Below, one piece after another: positions 57,804 through 64,000 of a stretch of 64,000 bases of DNA. The notes under the pieces are model-generated. The model saw only the letters and a program-made list of their open reading frames with translations. It was not told the DNA's origin and made no database searches. The position numbers and the translations under genes were made by a program. The stretch is from Clostridium peptidivorans (GTDB lineage Bacteria; Bacillota; Clostridia; Clostridiales; Clostridiaceae), in contig NZ_OAOD01000001.1 in NCBI RefSeq assembly GCF_900205925.1, positions 124,001 to 188,000 on the forward strand, written 5' to 3'. Position 1 is the stretch's first letter; every line of letters begins with the position of its first letter.

Positions 57804-59000
57804 TTATACTTCTTTGTTTTTCTCATTGATAATATTAAATAATTTTTGTGCTACTTCTCTTTTACTCATTTTATCTAATGAAACATCTTTTCCTTCTCTA
57901 GTAAGTATAGTTACTTTATTTTCACTAGATTGAAAACCTGTATCAGCTGAAGTTATATCGTTAGCAACTATGTAATCTAAATTTTTCTTTTTTAGCTTAG
58001 CTTGTGCATTACTTATTAAATCATTGCTTTCTGCTGCAAAACCTACTAACACTTGATTTTGTTTTATTTCCCCTAATTTCTTTAATATATCAGTATCTTT
58101 TGTAAAATTTAAAATAAGTTCGTCAGAGGACTTTTTAATTTTATTTTGTGAGTACTCCATTGGTTTGTAATCTGCTACAGCAGCAGCTTTTATAACTATG
58201 TCTTGAGAATCAAAGTGTTTTAAAACCTCATTTAACATTTCTTCATTAGTGGTTATATTTATAGTATTTATTCCAAAAGGAGCCTTTAAAGACGTAGGGC
58301 CAGATACTAATGTAACTTCAGCTCCTCTATCTCTAGCTTCCTCTGCTATAGCATAACCCATTTTTCCTGAAGACCTATTTGTTATAAATCTAACTGGATC
58401 TATTAAAGACCATGTAGGACCAGCTGTAACCAAAACCTTTTTTCCTACCATATCTTTTATTGGATAAAGCATACTTAAAACCTTATCTACAATAAGTTCC
58501 GTATCTGCAAGCTTTCCTGCCCCAACATCTCCACAAGCAAGCCTTCCGCTTTCAGGTTCTATAAACTTATATCCATAATTTTTAAGCTTTTCAATATTAT
58601 TTTGTACTATTGGATTTAAGTACATATTTGTATTCATTGCAGGTGCAAATACTACCGGAGCATGAGTGGCCATAATAGTAGTAGAAAGCATATCATCTGC
58701 TATTCCATTTGCTACCTTTCCTATTATATTAGCAGTAGCCGGTACTATAAGCATTAAATCAGCTTTCTTTGCAAGAGATATATGTTGTATTTCCCAATGT
58801 TTAGGCTCATCAAACATATCGGTTACCACCATGTTTTGGCTTAAACTTTGGAAACTTAAAGGATTCACAAATTCACCTGCAGATTCAGTCATAATTACGT
58901 GAACATCTATGTTCTTTTTTCTTAATCTGCTGATTACATCTAAAGCCTTATATACAGCTATTCCTCCTGTAACACCTATAACTACAGTTTTTCTTTCCAT
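57804..59000 (-). CDS. coaBC: Bifunctional phosphopantothenoylcysteine decarboxylase / synthase
   Basis: A 398-aa fusion. The N-terminal flavin decarboxylase (CoaC, about 1-190) has the PAMNTNMYLNP motif near 119 and a catalytic Cys in RLACGDVG; the C-terminal synthase (CoaB) has VLVTAGPTWSLIDPVRFITN near 190. It makes 4'-phosphopantetheine for CoA. It sits directly after rpoZ. Confidence 0.97.
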   Translation of the reverse strand: MERKTVVIGVTGGIAVYKALDVISRLRKKNIDVHVIMTESAGEFVNPLSFQSLSQNMVVTDMFDEPKHWEIQHISLAKKADLMLIVPATANIIGKVANGIADDMLSTTIMATHAPVVFAPAMNTNMYLNPIVQNNIEKLKNYGYKFIEPESGRLACGDVGAGKLADTELIVDKVLSMLYPIKDMVGKKVLVTAGPTWSLIDPVRFITNRSSGKMGYAIAEEARDRGAEVTLVSGPTSLKAPFGINTINITTNEEMLNEVLKHFDSQDIVIKAAAVADYKPMEYSQNKIKKSSDELILNFTKDTDILKKLGEIKQNQVLVGFAAESNDLISNAQAKLKKKNLDYIVANDITSADTGFQSSENKVTILTREGKDVSLDKMSKREVAQKLFNIINEKNKEV

Positions 59001-59002
59001 TT

Positions 59003-59221
59003 TTACTTTATACCTTCCTTAACAGTTTCATAAGTAATAGCTGTTGCATCTATTTCATTTATCGCTACAGTTACTGGTTTTGTTAAATCAGTATTTATAA
59101 GAGGTGCATCACCATCTATAAGCTGTCTTGCTCTTTTTGAAACTACTACTACTAAAGAATATCTGTTATCAACTTTATCTAATAAATCCACTATTGATGG
59201 ATTAATCATAGAGTTGTTCAT
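59003..59221 (-). CDS. rpoZ: RNA polymerase omega subunit
   Basis: A 72-aa omega subunit with the motif NRYSLVVVVSKRARQLIDG near residues 19-37. It overlaps gmk by 20 nt. It assists folding of beta' in RNA polymerase. Confidence 0.95.
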   Translation of the reverse strand: MNNSMINPSIVDLLDKVDNRYSLVVVVSKRARQLIDGDAPLINTDLTKPVTVAINEIDATAITYETVKEGIK

Positions 59222-59831
59222 GCATCAATCCCTCCTTACAATCAAATATTGTTTCTTTCATTCTATCTACTCTACATCTTTCTGCAGAAACTATAGACTC
59301 AATTTTTCTTACTGCATCATCTACATTATCATTAACTACTGCATAATTATATTTAGAAACATAGTTTATTTCCTTATAAGCAGATTTAAATCTAGTCATA
59401 AGGGACTCAGGTGTTTCTGTACCTCTTTTAGTAATTCTGTTTTTTAATTCTACCATAGAAGGTGGTAATATAAATATAAATACTCCTTCTGGATAATTAT
59501 CCTTAACCTTTAATGCTCCTTGAATATCTATCTCTAAAATAACATCTCTTCCTTGTTCTATCATTTCTAACACCTTGGATTTAGGTGTTCCATAGAAGTT
59601 TCCATAAACCTCTGCATATTCAAGAAAATCATCGTTGTTAATTTTAGATACAAACTCCTCTTTTGCAAGAAAATAATAACTTTTACCCTCTATCTCTCCT
59701 ACTCTAGGGGAGCGAGTAGTTGCAGAAACAGATATCCAAAAGTCATTTTTATCTAAAATAGCTTTGCATACTGTTCCTTTCCCTGTACCTGAAGGTCCTG
59801 AGATTACTATTAAAAGTCCTTTTTCCTTCAT
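59202..59831 (-). CDS. gmk: Guanylate kinase
   Basis: A 209-aa GMP kinase. Walker A is SGPSGTGKGTV near residues 11-21 and the GMP site includes SATTRSPRVGEIEGKSYYF near 36-54. The start ATG overlaps the remA stop (TAATG). Confidence 0.98.
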   Translation of the reverse strand: MKEKGLLIVISGPSGTGKGTVCKAILDKNDFWISVSATTRSPRVGEIEGKSYYFLAKEEFVSKINNDDFLEYAEVYGNFYGTPKSKVLEMIEQGRDVILEIDIQGALKVKDNYPEGVFIFILPPSMVELKNRITKRGTETPESLMTRFKSAYKEINYVSKYNYAVVNDNVDDAVRKIESIVSAERCRVDRMKETIFDCKEGLMHEQLYD

Positions 59832-60106
59832 TAGCTGTCAACCTCTTCTGTATCCTCAACCTCTTCTTTGGAAGATAGTCTATGTGCCACTGTTTCTGGC
59901 TGTACTGCGGATAAAATTACATGATCACTATCTGTAATAATAACTGCTCTAGTTCTTCTTCCATAAGTAGCATCAATAAGCATTCCCCTATCCCTTGCTT
60001 CTTGAATTATTCTCTTAATTGGAGCTGATTCAGGACTAACTATAGCCACTAACCTATTAGCTGAAACAATATTTCCAAATCCTATGTTTATTAGTTTAAT
60101 ACCCAT
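59831..60106 (-). CDS. remA: Extracellular matrix regulator RemA
   Basis: A 91-aa RemA/DUF370 protein, beginning [12 protein letters not shown] with [20 protein letters not shown] and [14 protein letters not shown]. In B. subtilis RemA is a DNA-binding activator of biofilm matrix operons and osmoprotectant genes; in clostridia the gene is constant between yicC and gmk. Confidence 0.95.
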   Translation of the reverse strand: MGIKLINIGFGNIVSANRLVAIVSPESAPIKRIIQEARDRGMLIDATYGRRTRAVIITDSDHVILSAVQPETVAHRLSSKEEVEDTEEVDS

Positions 60107-60122
60107 TCCTTGCCTCCAGTAC

Positions 60123-61001
60123 TTACTCTATATTTTGTATTTGTTCTCTTATTTTTTCAATTTCATTTTTTATTGAAATAGCTAAATTAGATATATTTAA
60201 ATCATTAGCTTTTGAAGCAATTGTATTGGTCTCCCTATTCATCTCTTGTACTATAAAATCCAACTTTCTGCCAATAGATTCATCTAGCTTAAGTGTTTCT
60301 TGCATTTGAATTATATGACTATTAAGTCTAACTATTTCTTCATCTATGCATGCTCTATCTGCTAGAATAGCTACTTCCATAGCCATTCTATTTTCATCTA
60401 TATTATAGTCTTCTAAAAGTTCTTTTAGCCTCTCTTGAAGCTTTTGCTTATATGTTATAGGAACTAAAGGAGCTCTTTCTTCTATATTATCTAATATATT
60501 TTTTATATTATTACATTTTTCTATTATATTTTCTTGTAATTTTTTTCCTTCTACTTGTCGCATTTCTAGCAGCATATCAATAGCTTCATTAAGCGGACCT
60601 GATAAGCTTTTCCATAGTTTCTCTATGTCCTCTTCTTGCTGCTGAATTGTAACTACTTCAGGAAATTTAGCAACTAAAGAAAGTGATATATCATCTTTTA
60701 TATCATATCTACTTTTTATGCTTCGAAGGCACTCCACATAACTATCTGCTAAAGTTTCATTAAAAACAGTTCTTATATCTTTCTTATCATATGTAGTAAG
60801 ATTTATAAATACATCTACCTTACCTCTATTTATTTTCTTTTGTATAGTAGATCTTATCTTGTCTTCTATAGAAATTAAACTTTTAGGCATTTTTAAGTTT
60901 ATATCACAATATCTATGATTTATACTTTTAATTTCTACAGTAAAACTTCTACTGTCATCCTCAAAGGTTGCTCTCCCAAATCCCGTCATGCTTCTTATCA
61001 T
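60123..61001 (-). CDS. yicC: YicC family endoribonuclease
   Basis: A 292-aa YicC/YloC protein with the N-terminal [10 protein letters not shown] motif and the C-terminal DUF1732 segment [21 protein letters not shown]. YicC is an endoribonuclease that affects stability of small RNAs and mRNA in E. coli and Bacillus. The start at 61001 is preferred to an ATG 9 nt upstream that abuts the AAGGA site. Confidence 0.94.
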   Translation of the reverse strand: MIRSMTGFGRATFEDDSRSFTVEIKSINHRYCDINLKMPKSLISIEDKIRSTIQKKINRGKVDVFINLTTYDKKDIRTVFNETLADSYVECLRSIKSRYDIKDDISLSLVAKFPEVVTIQQQEEDIEKLWKSLSGPLNEAIDMLLEMRQVEGKKLQENIIEKCNNIKNILDNIEERAPLVPITYKQKLQERLKELLEDYNIDENRMAMEVAILADRACIDEEIVRLNSHIIQMQETLKLDESIGRKLDFIVQEMNRETNTIASKANDLNISNLAISIKNEIEKIREQIQNIE

Positions 61002-61074
61002 AATTTTCATCCTTCCATATAACTAAGCTTAAAACACATATATTCATTATACATACATATTTATAATAAATTCA

Positions 61075-61104
61075 AGCATATTTTGCAATAACACAAAATA
61101 TGCT
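61075..61104. terminator. Hairpin between the aminotransferase and yicC
   Basis: An 11-bp perfect stem AGCATATTTTG / CAAAATATGCT with an 8-nt loop. The T run (CGTTTTTT) is on the plus strand side although both flanking genes are on the minus strand, where the tail is only TGAATTTATT. Confidence 0.5.
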
Positions 61105-61156
61105 CGTTTTTTAACTATTAATTTAAATTATATCATAAATCTTGCATTATTGAACT

Positions 61157-62314
61157 TTATTTATTTAAATTATTTAATTTACTTAATCCTTTTTCTAATT
61201 CCATTTTATCTTTCGTAAGTGACATTCTAAAATATCCGTGACATAGGTTGCCAAATACATATCCAGGTGTCACTATAATTCCACATTTATTTAACAACTC
61301 TTCACAAAATTCATCTGTAGTATATTGTTTAGGAACAGTAGCCCAAATATAAAATGCTCCTTTACTTTTGAAAAATTTTATATCACATTCCTTTAATTTA
61401 TTTTCTGCTAATTCTATTCTTTCATCGTATATTTTTCTTACTCCATTTACATAGTCCCTGCCTAATTTAAGCGCTTCAACACCGGCCCATTGAACAGGTA
61501 CAAACTGACCAGAATCCATATTCATTTTTATTTTCAGTATAGCGTTTAATACCTCTCTATTTCCTACTACATATCCTAATCTAAATCCTGACATACTAAA
61601 TATTTTAGAAAAGCTGCCAAATTCTATAAATTTTTTTTGATAATCAAATTGCAATAAACTTAATGGAGCTTCGGTTCCCCTTATGATTTCATTATAGGCG
61701 CCATCATTACATAATACTATATTGTTTTTATAACAAAACTCAATAATTTCCTTAAAGAAATAAGGATTTGCTACAGCACCTGTAGGATTATTAGGATAAT
61801 TAATCAAAAACATCTTAGATTTATTAATTATTTCATTAGGTATAGCTGAAAGATCTGGAAGATATTCATCCTTCTCTTTTAAAGGTATTTTATAAGAAAC
61901 CGCTCCCCATAATTTTGCTGCCAAATCATATACAGGATAAGATGGCTTAGGAATTATAGCATAATCACCTGTATCACATAATGCTGGTATTAAATTACTT
62001 ATTCCTTCTTTAGATCCAATCAATACAAGTACTTCTTCCCTGTCTAATGTTACCCCAAATACATCCTTATAATATTTAATTATCCCATCTTTCAATTCTT
62101 TTATCCCAGCATATGGTGGGTAATTATTGTATCCCTTATAAGTTAAAGATTTTTTTAAGCCTTCAATTATGGTGTTATCAGTTAATAAATCAGGGTCTCC
62201 TACACCTAAGTCTAATACTTCTTTTCCTTGACTTAATAAATTTTCCTTTATTTTATCCAATTTACCTAATTGATATTCGGGAAGGCTAATCAATCTGTTA
62301 TTTATTTTTAACAT
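61157..62314 (-). CDS. Class I/II aminotransferase, LL-diaminopimelate aminotransferase-like
   Basis: A 385-aa fold-type I PLP enzyme. Key segments: DLGVGDPDLLT near residue 36, the SKEG cofactor loop near 101, INYPNNPTGAV near 171, and the PLP lysine in SFSKIFSMSG near 233. The sequence style (LGVGDPDLLT, NNYPPYAG) fits the DapL group, which makes LL-diaminopimelate for lysine and cell wall in one step, but other amino acid substrates are possible. It stands alone with a promoter region containing a strong inverted repeat. Confidence 0.85.
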   Translation of the reverse strand: MLKINNRLISLPEYQLGKLDKIKENLLSQGKEVLDLGVGDPDLLTDNTIIEGLKKSLTYKGYNNYPPYAGIKELKDGIIKYYKDVFGVTLDREEVLVLIGSKEGISNLIPALCDTGDYAIIPKPSYPVYDLAAKLWGAVSYKIPLKEKDEYLPDLSAIPNEIINKSKMFLINYPNNPTGAVANPYFFKEIIEFCYKNNIVLCNDGAYNEIIRGTEAPLSLLQFDYQKKFIEFGSFSKIFSMSGFRLGYVVGNREVLNAILKIKMNMDSGQFVPVQWAGVEALKLGRDYVNGVRKIYDERIELAENKLKECDIKFFKSKGAFYIWATVPKQYTTDEFCEELLNKCGIIVTPGYVFGNLCHGYFRMSLTKDKMELEKGLSKLNNLNK

Positions 62315-62397
62315 TGCTCCTCCTAAAATATTTCTTACTATTTTATTATTTTATTCATTTTTTTCTCTATTTGTTACAGTTTACATTTGTTTTACAA

Positions 62398-62419
62398 TTA
62401 CATAATTTATATTATGTAA
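62398..62419. promoter_or_regulatory. Palindrome upstream of the aminotransferase gene
   Basis: A perfect inverted repeat TTACATAAT-TTAT-ATTATGTAA, followed toward the gene by more TTACA copies (62368-62401). It looks like a regulator binding site in the promoter region; no regulator family is assigned. Confidence 0.45.
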
Positions 62420-62436
62420 ACAAGGTTTCTAACAAA

Positions 62437-62462
62437 TAAAGACCTGAGTTTTCAGGTCTTTA
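62437..62462 (-). terminator. Terminator overlapping the stop of the 83-aa gene
   Basis: A 10-bp stem AAAGACCTGA / TCAGGTCTTT with a 4-nt loop and ATTTGTT on the minus strand. Its arm includes the stop codon of the upstream gene. Confidence 0.8.
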
Positions 62463-62711
62463 ACATGTACTTTTTATTTTATCAATATATTCTTCATCAT
62501 CACTTATTCTAATTAAACTTTCAATAAAATATTTATTTCTATTTTTAGGTACTTTCTTATGGCTTATAAGTTTTATCATTATCATACATATATCATACTT
62601 ATGCACATGTGTATGTCCGTTTTTAAAACTTTTTTTCGTATTGTGTATTATAAAACCGCTCCCCGCTTTATATACCTTAAAGTTAAGGTTTTGGTATATT
62701 TGAACACTCAA
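62460..62711 (-). CDS. Hypothetical protein, 83 aa, basic and His-rich
   Basis: A small soluble protein I do not recognise. It begins MSVQIYQNLNFKVYKAGSG and has a HTHVHKYD cluster near residue 34, a basic middle and an acidic end. The TTG start at 62711 is favoured: AGAGG lies 8-9 nt upstream, while the in-frame GTG at 62720 overlaps that site. It has its own terminator, so it is a monocistronic unit with its promoter in 62720-62815. Confidence 0.7.
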   Translation of the reverse strand: MSVQIYQNLNFKVYKAGSGFIIHNTKKSFKNGHTHVHKYDICMIMIKLISHKKVPKNRNKYFIESLIRISDDEEYIDKIKSTC

Positions 62712-62815
62712 GTCTTTCACCTCTTGGTTTTATAATATCCTTATGAAATTAAAAGTTTATTTACCAAGTGATATTTATTTTTTAATATATATTATGAAAA
62801 ATTTAATAAAATGTT

Positions 62816-62870
62816 AAAATAAAGCTTGATTTTAAAAGAGATATTTTCTCATAAAATCAAGCTTTATTTT
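62816..62870. terminator. Long bidirectional stem-loop after the 49-aa gene
   Basis: A perfect 19-bp outer stem AAAATAAAGCTTGATTTTA / TAAAATCAAGCTTTATTTT, with an inner GAGA/TCTC stem. It is unusually long for a terminator in this window and has T-rich flanks in both directions. Confidence 0.8.
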
Positions 62871-63020
62871 TTATACATCTTCGTTTTTAATCTTTAATAC
62901 GTTTTTATGTGTTAAATTAGTATCTTGTAATACATCTGATGTTTCCTTATTATCACCTATCATTTTTCTTGCTCTCTTACATGCTTGTGTATAAGGCAGT
63001 TTTTGATTTTTCTTAACCAT
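62871..63020 (-). CDS. Hypothetical protein, 49 aa
   Basis: ATG at 63020 with AGAGGAGG 7-8 nt upstream, stop TAA at 62871. The product begins MVKKNQKLPYTQACKRARKM, a basic N-terminal helix, and ends in a mixed charge segment with NEDV. No family is recognised. A strong SD and a strong terminator right after the stop support it as a real gene. Confidence 0.65.
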   Translation of the reverse strand: MVKKNQKLPYTQACKRARKMIGDNKETSDVLQDTNLTHKNVLKIKNEDV

Positions 63021-63084
63021 AATACTTTCCTCCTCTTTTGTTCTATATTAAATTTATTTTAACCATAGATATAGCTATTATTCT

Positions 63085-63264
63085 TCAAAAAAATTTTACT
63101 AGCTTAAATTGTGCTTTATTAATATTCCATGCATATCCATCTCTATAATAGCTAAATACTTTTGCACTATGTTTATCTTCATACCATTCCTTAAATTTTT
63201 TAAATTGTTCATTACTCATTTTATGAATATCAGTTCCCCATTGACCTTTTAATTCTACTATCAT
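63085..63264 (-). CDS. Hypothetical protein, 59 aa
   Basis: ATG at 63264 with GGGGGTG 7 nt upstream, stop TGA at 63085. The product begins MIVELKGQWGTDIHKMSNEQ, is hydrophilic and aromatic-rich in the middle (EWYEDKHSAKVFSYYRDGYAW) and ends in KLVKFF. No family is recognised. It is 64 nt upstream of the 49-aa gene and may share its transcript. Confidence 0.65.
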   Translation of the reverse strand: MIVELKGQWGTDIHKMSNEQFKKFKEWYEDKHSAKVFSYYRDGYAWNINKAQFKLVKFF

Positions 63265-63315
63265 ATATAAACACCCCCACTTTTTATATATTCATAAATT
63301 TATAATTTTATGATA

Positions 63316-63348
63316 TATAAAAAGGAAATTGCATGACAATTTCCTTTT
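63316..63348 (-). terminator. Terminator after the amidase gene
   Basis: A 12-bp stem AAAAGGAAATTG / CAATTTCCTTTT, 5-nt loop, then TTATATATC on the minus strand. Confidence 0.85.
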
Positions 63349-63360
63349 AGCACTCAATTT

Positions 63361-64000
63361 CTAATCTATTACAGCGTTGAATCCCTTTTCTTTTAGCTTT
63401 TGAACCATTGCCTCAGCATTATTTTTATCTGTAAAAGCTCCCACTTGAACTTTGTATATTTTATTTTCCTTATCATTATCTTTTACAGGAACACTTTCTT
63501 CAGGCGCCTTTCCTGTAAGTCCTTTAACTATAGCATTAGCTATCTTTTCAGCATTGTATTTGCTCATATCGTCTTTACTATCCACAAAAGATACTTCGAT
63601 TAATATAGCTGGAGCTTTTGCATTTCTTACCACATACAGGCTACTGCCATTCTTTACTCCTCTATTTTTATACCCTAACTTTACAAGTTCACTTAATACA
63701 CTTTTTGAATATCTCTCTCCTGTAGTACTTCCGGGATAGAAGTATACTTCTGACCCCTGTCCACCTCCAGCGTTAAAGTGAATTGATACATATAAATTTA
63801 CATTATTTAAATTTGAAACTTGTACTCTTCTATTTAGGCTATCTGAAACACTATTACATCTTACTGGAAGCACATTTATCACTTCATGCCCTAGCTTTTT
63901 TAGCTTTTCTATAACTTTTGAACCAACTTCCTTTGTTAAAGCGTCTTCAAATTTTATTCCTTTAGCTCCAATATCTGGTGAACAGTTATGCCCTATATCT
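63361..64000 (-). CDS. N-acetylmuramoyl-L-alanine amidase with C-terminal SPOR domain (cut by window)
   Basis: The last 212 residues of a cell wall amidase (Amidase_3). The fragment starts close to the catalytic DIGHNCSPD segment, whose His is a zinc ligand; LYVSIHFNAGGGQGSEVYFYPG and the glutamate in ILIEVSFVDSKDD complete the active site. After a short linker (EESVPVKDNDKENK) comes a SPOR domain (YKVQVGAFTDKNNAE) that binds denuded glycan at division or spore septa. The open frame runs past the right edge of the window, so the true start is not visible. Confidence 0.93.
   Translation of the reverse strand, partial: DIGHNCSPDIGAKGIKFEDALTKEVGSKVIEKLKKLGHEVINVLPVRCNSVSDSLNRRVQVSNLNNVNLYVSIHFNAGGGQGSEVYFYPGSTTGERYSKSVLSELVKLGYKNRGVKNGSSLYVVRNAKAPAILIEVSFVDSKDDMSKYNAEKIANAIVKGLTGKAPEESVPVKDNDKENKIYKVQVGAFTDKNNAEAMVQKLKEKGFNAVID

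Overview
The window is a stretch of chromosome from a low-GC, endospore-forming, anaerobic Firmicute, most likely Clostridium sensu stricto. The evidence is the strong AT bias, AGGAGG-type ribosome binding sites throughout, clostridial-type CodY and L32 proteins, sporulation genes (spoVS, spoVM, ylbJ) and radical SAM enzymes. The species cannot be fixed from the sequence alone. Nearly all genes lie on the minus strand. Only yraN, tmcAL-ylbJ and rpmB are on the plus strand. I see no rRNA, tRNA, CRISPR array, insertion sequence or prophage.

Layout, from low to high coordinates (minus-strand operons read right to left). 1-3190: infB (cut by the window), ylxQ, rnpM/ylxR, nusA and rimP, preceded by a promoter and a leader with two terminator hairpins. 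3236-9089: isoprenoid, lipid and envelope genes ispG, rseP, dxr, an AI-2E-family permease, cdsA and uppS. 9154-12235: frr, pyrH, tsf, rpsB. 12460-18288: codY, topA, dprA, comM. 18586-21594: yraN (+), rnhB, rbgA, lepB, rplS. 21711-25247: trmD, rimM, khpA, rpsP, ffh, ylxM. 25389-32194: ftsY, smc, a 32-aa membrane miniprotein, spoVS, a radical SAM protein and rnc. 32320-36825: acpP, plsX, rpmF, yceD, ackA, pta. 37089-41095: tmcAL and ylbJ (+), then a coiled-coil protein, coaD and rsmD. 41218-45350: recG, a FakA-like kinase and the Asp23-like yloU. 45553-50925: rpmB (+), spoVM, a 55-aa membrane protein, thiN, rpe, rsgA, prkC, stp. 50952-61001: rlmN, rsmB, a zinc peptidase, fmt, def, priA, coaBC, rpoZ, gmk, remA, yicC. 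61157-64000: a DapL-like aminotransferase, three small orphan genes and the 3' part of an N-acetylmuramoyl-L-alanine amidase.

The gene order matches the conserved Firmicute backbone (the Bacillus subtilis ylo, ylq, ylx and ylb blocks). Most genes serve translation, ribosome maturation, protein export, lipid precursor synthesis, chromosome maintenance and central acetate metabolism. The less ordinary content lies in the gaps: leader RNAs ahead of rimP-nusA, rplS, rpsB, rpmB and comM; an RBS hairpin at topA; a near-perfect SigH-type promoter for spoVS; a late-sporulation-type promoter ahead of a two-gene unit of a 55-aa membrane protein plus spoVM; and several genes below 60 codons. I found no clear new defence or biosynthetic system. 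The best candidates for undescribed biology are these leader RNAs and small proteins.
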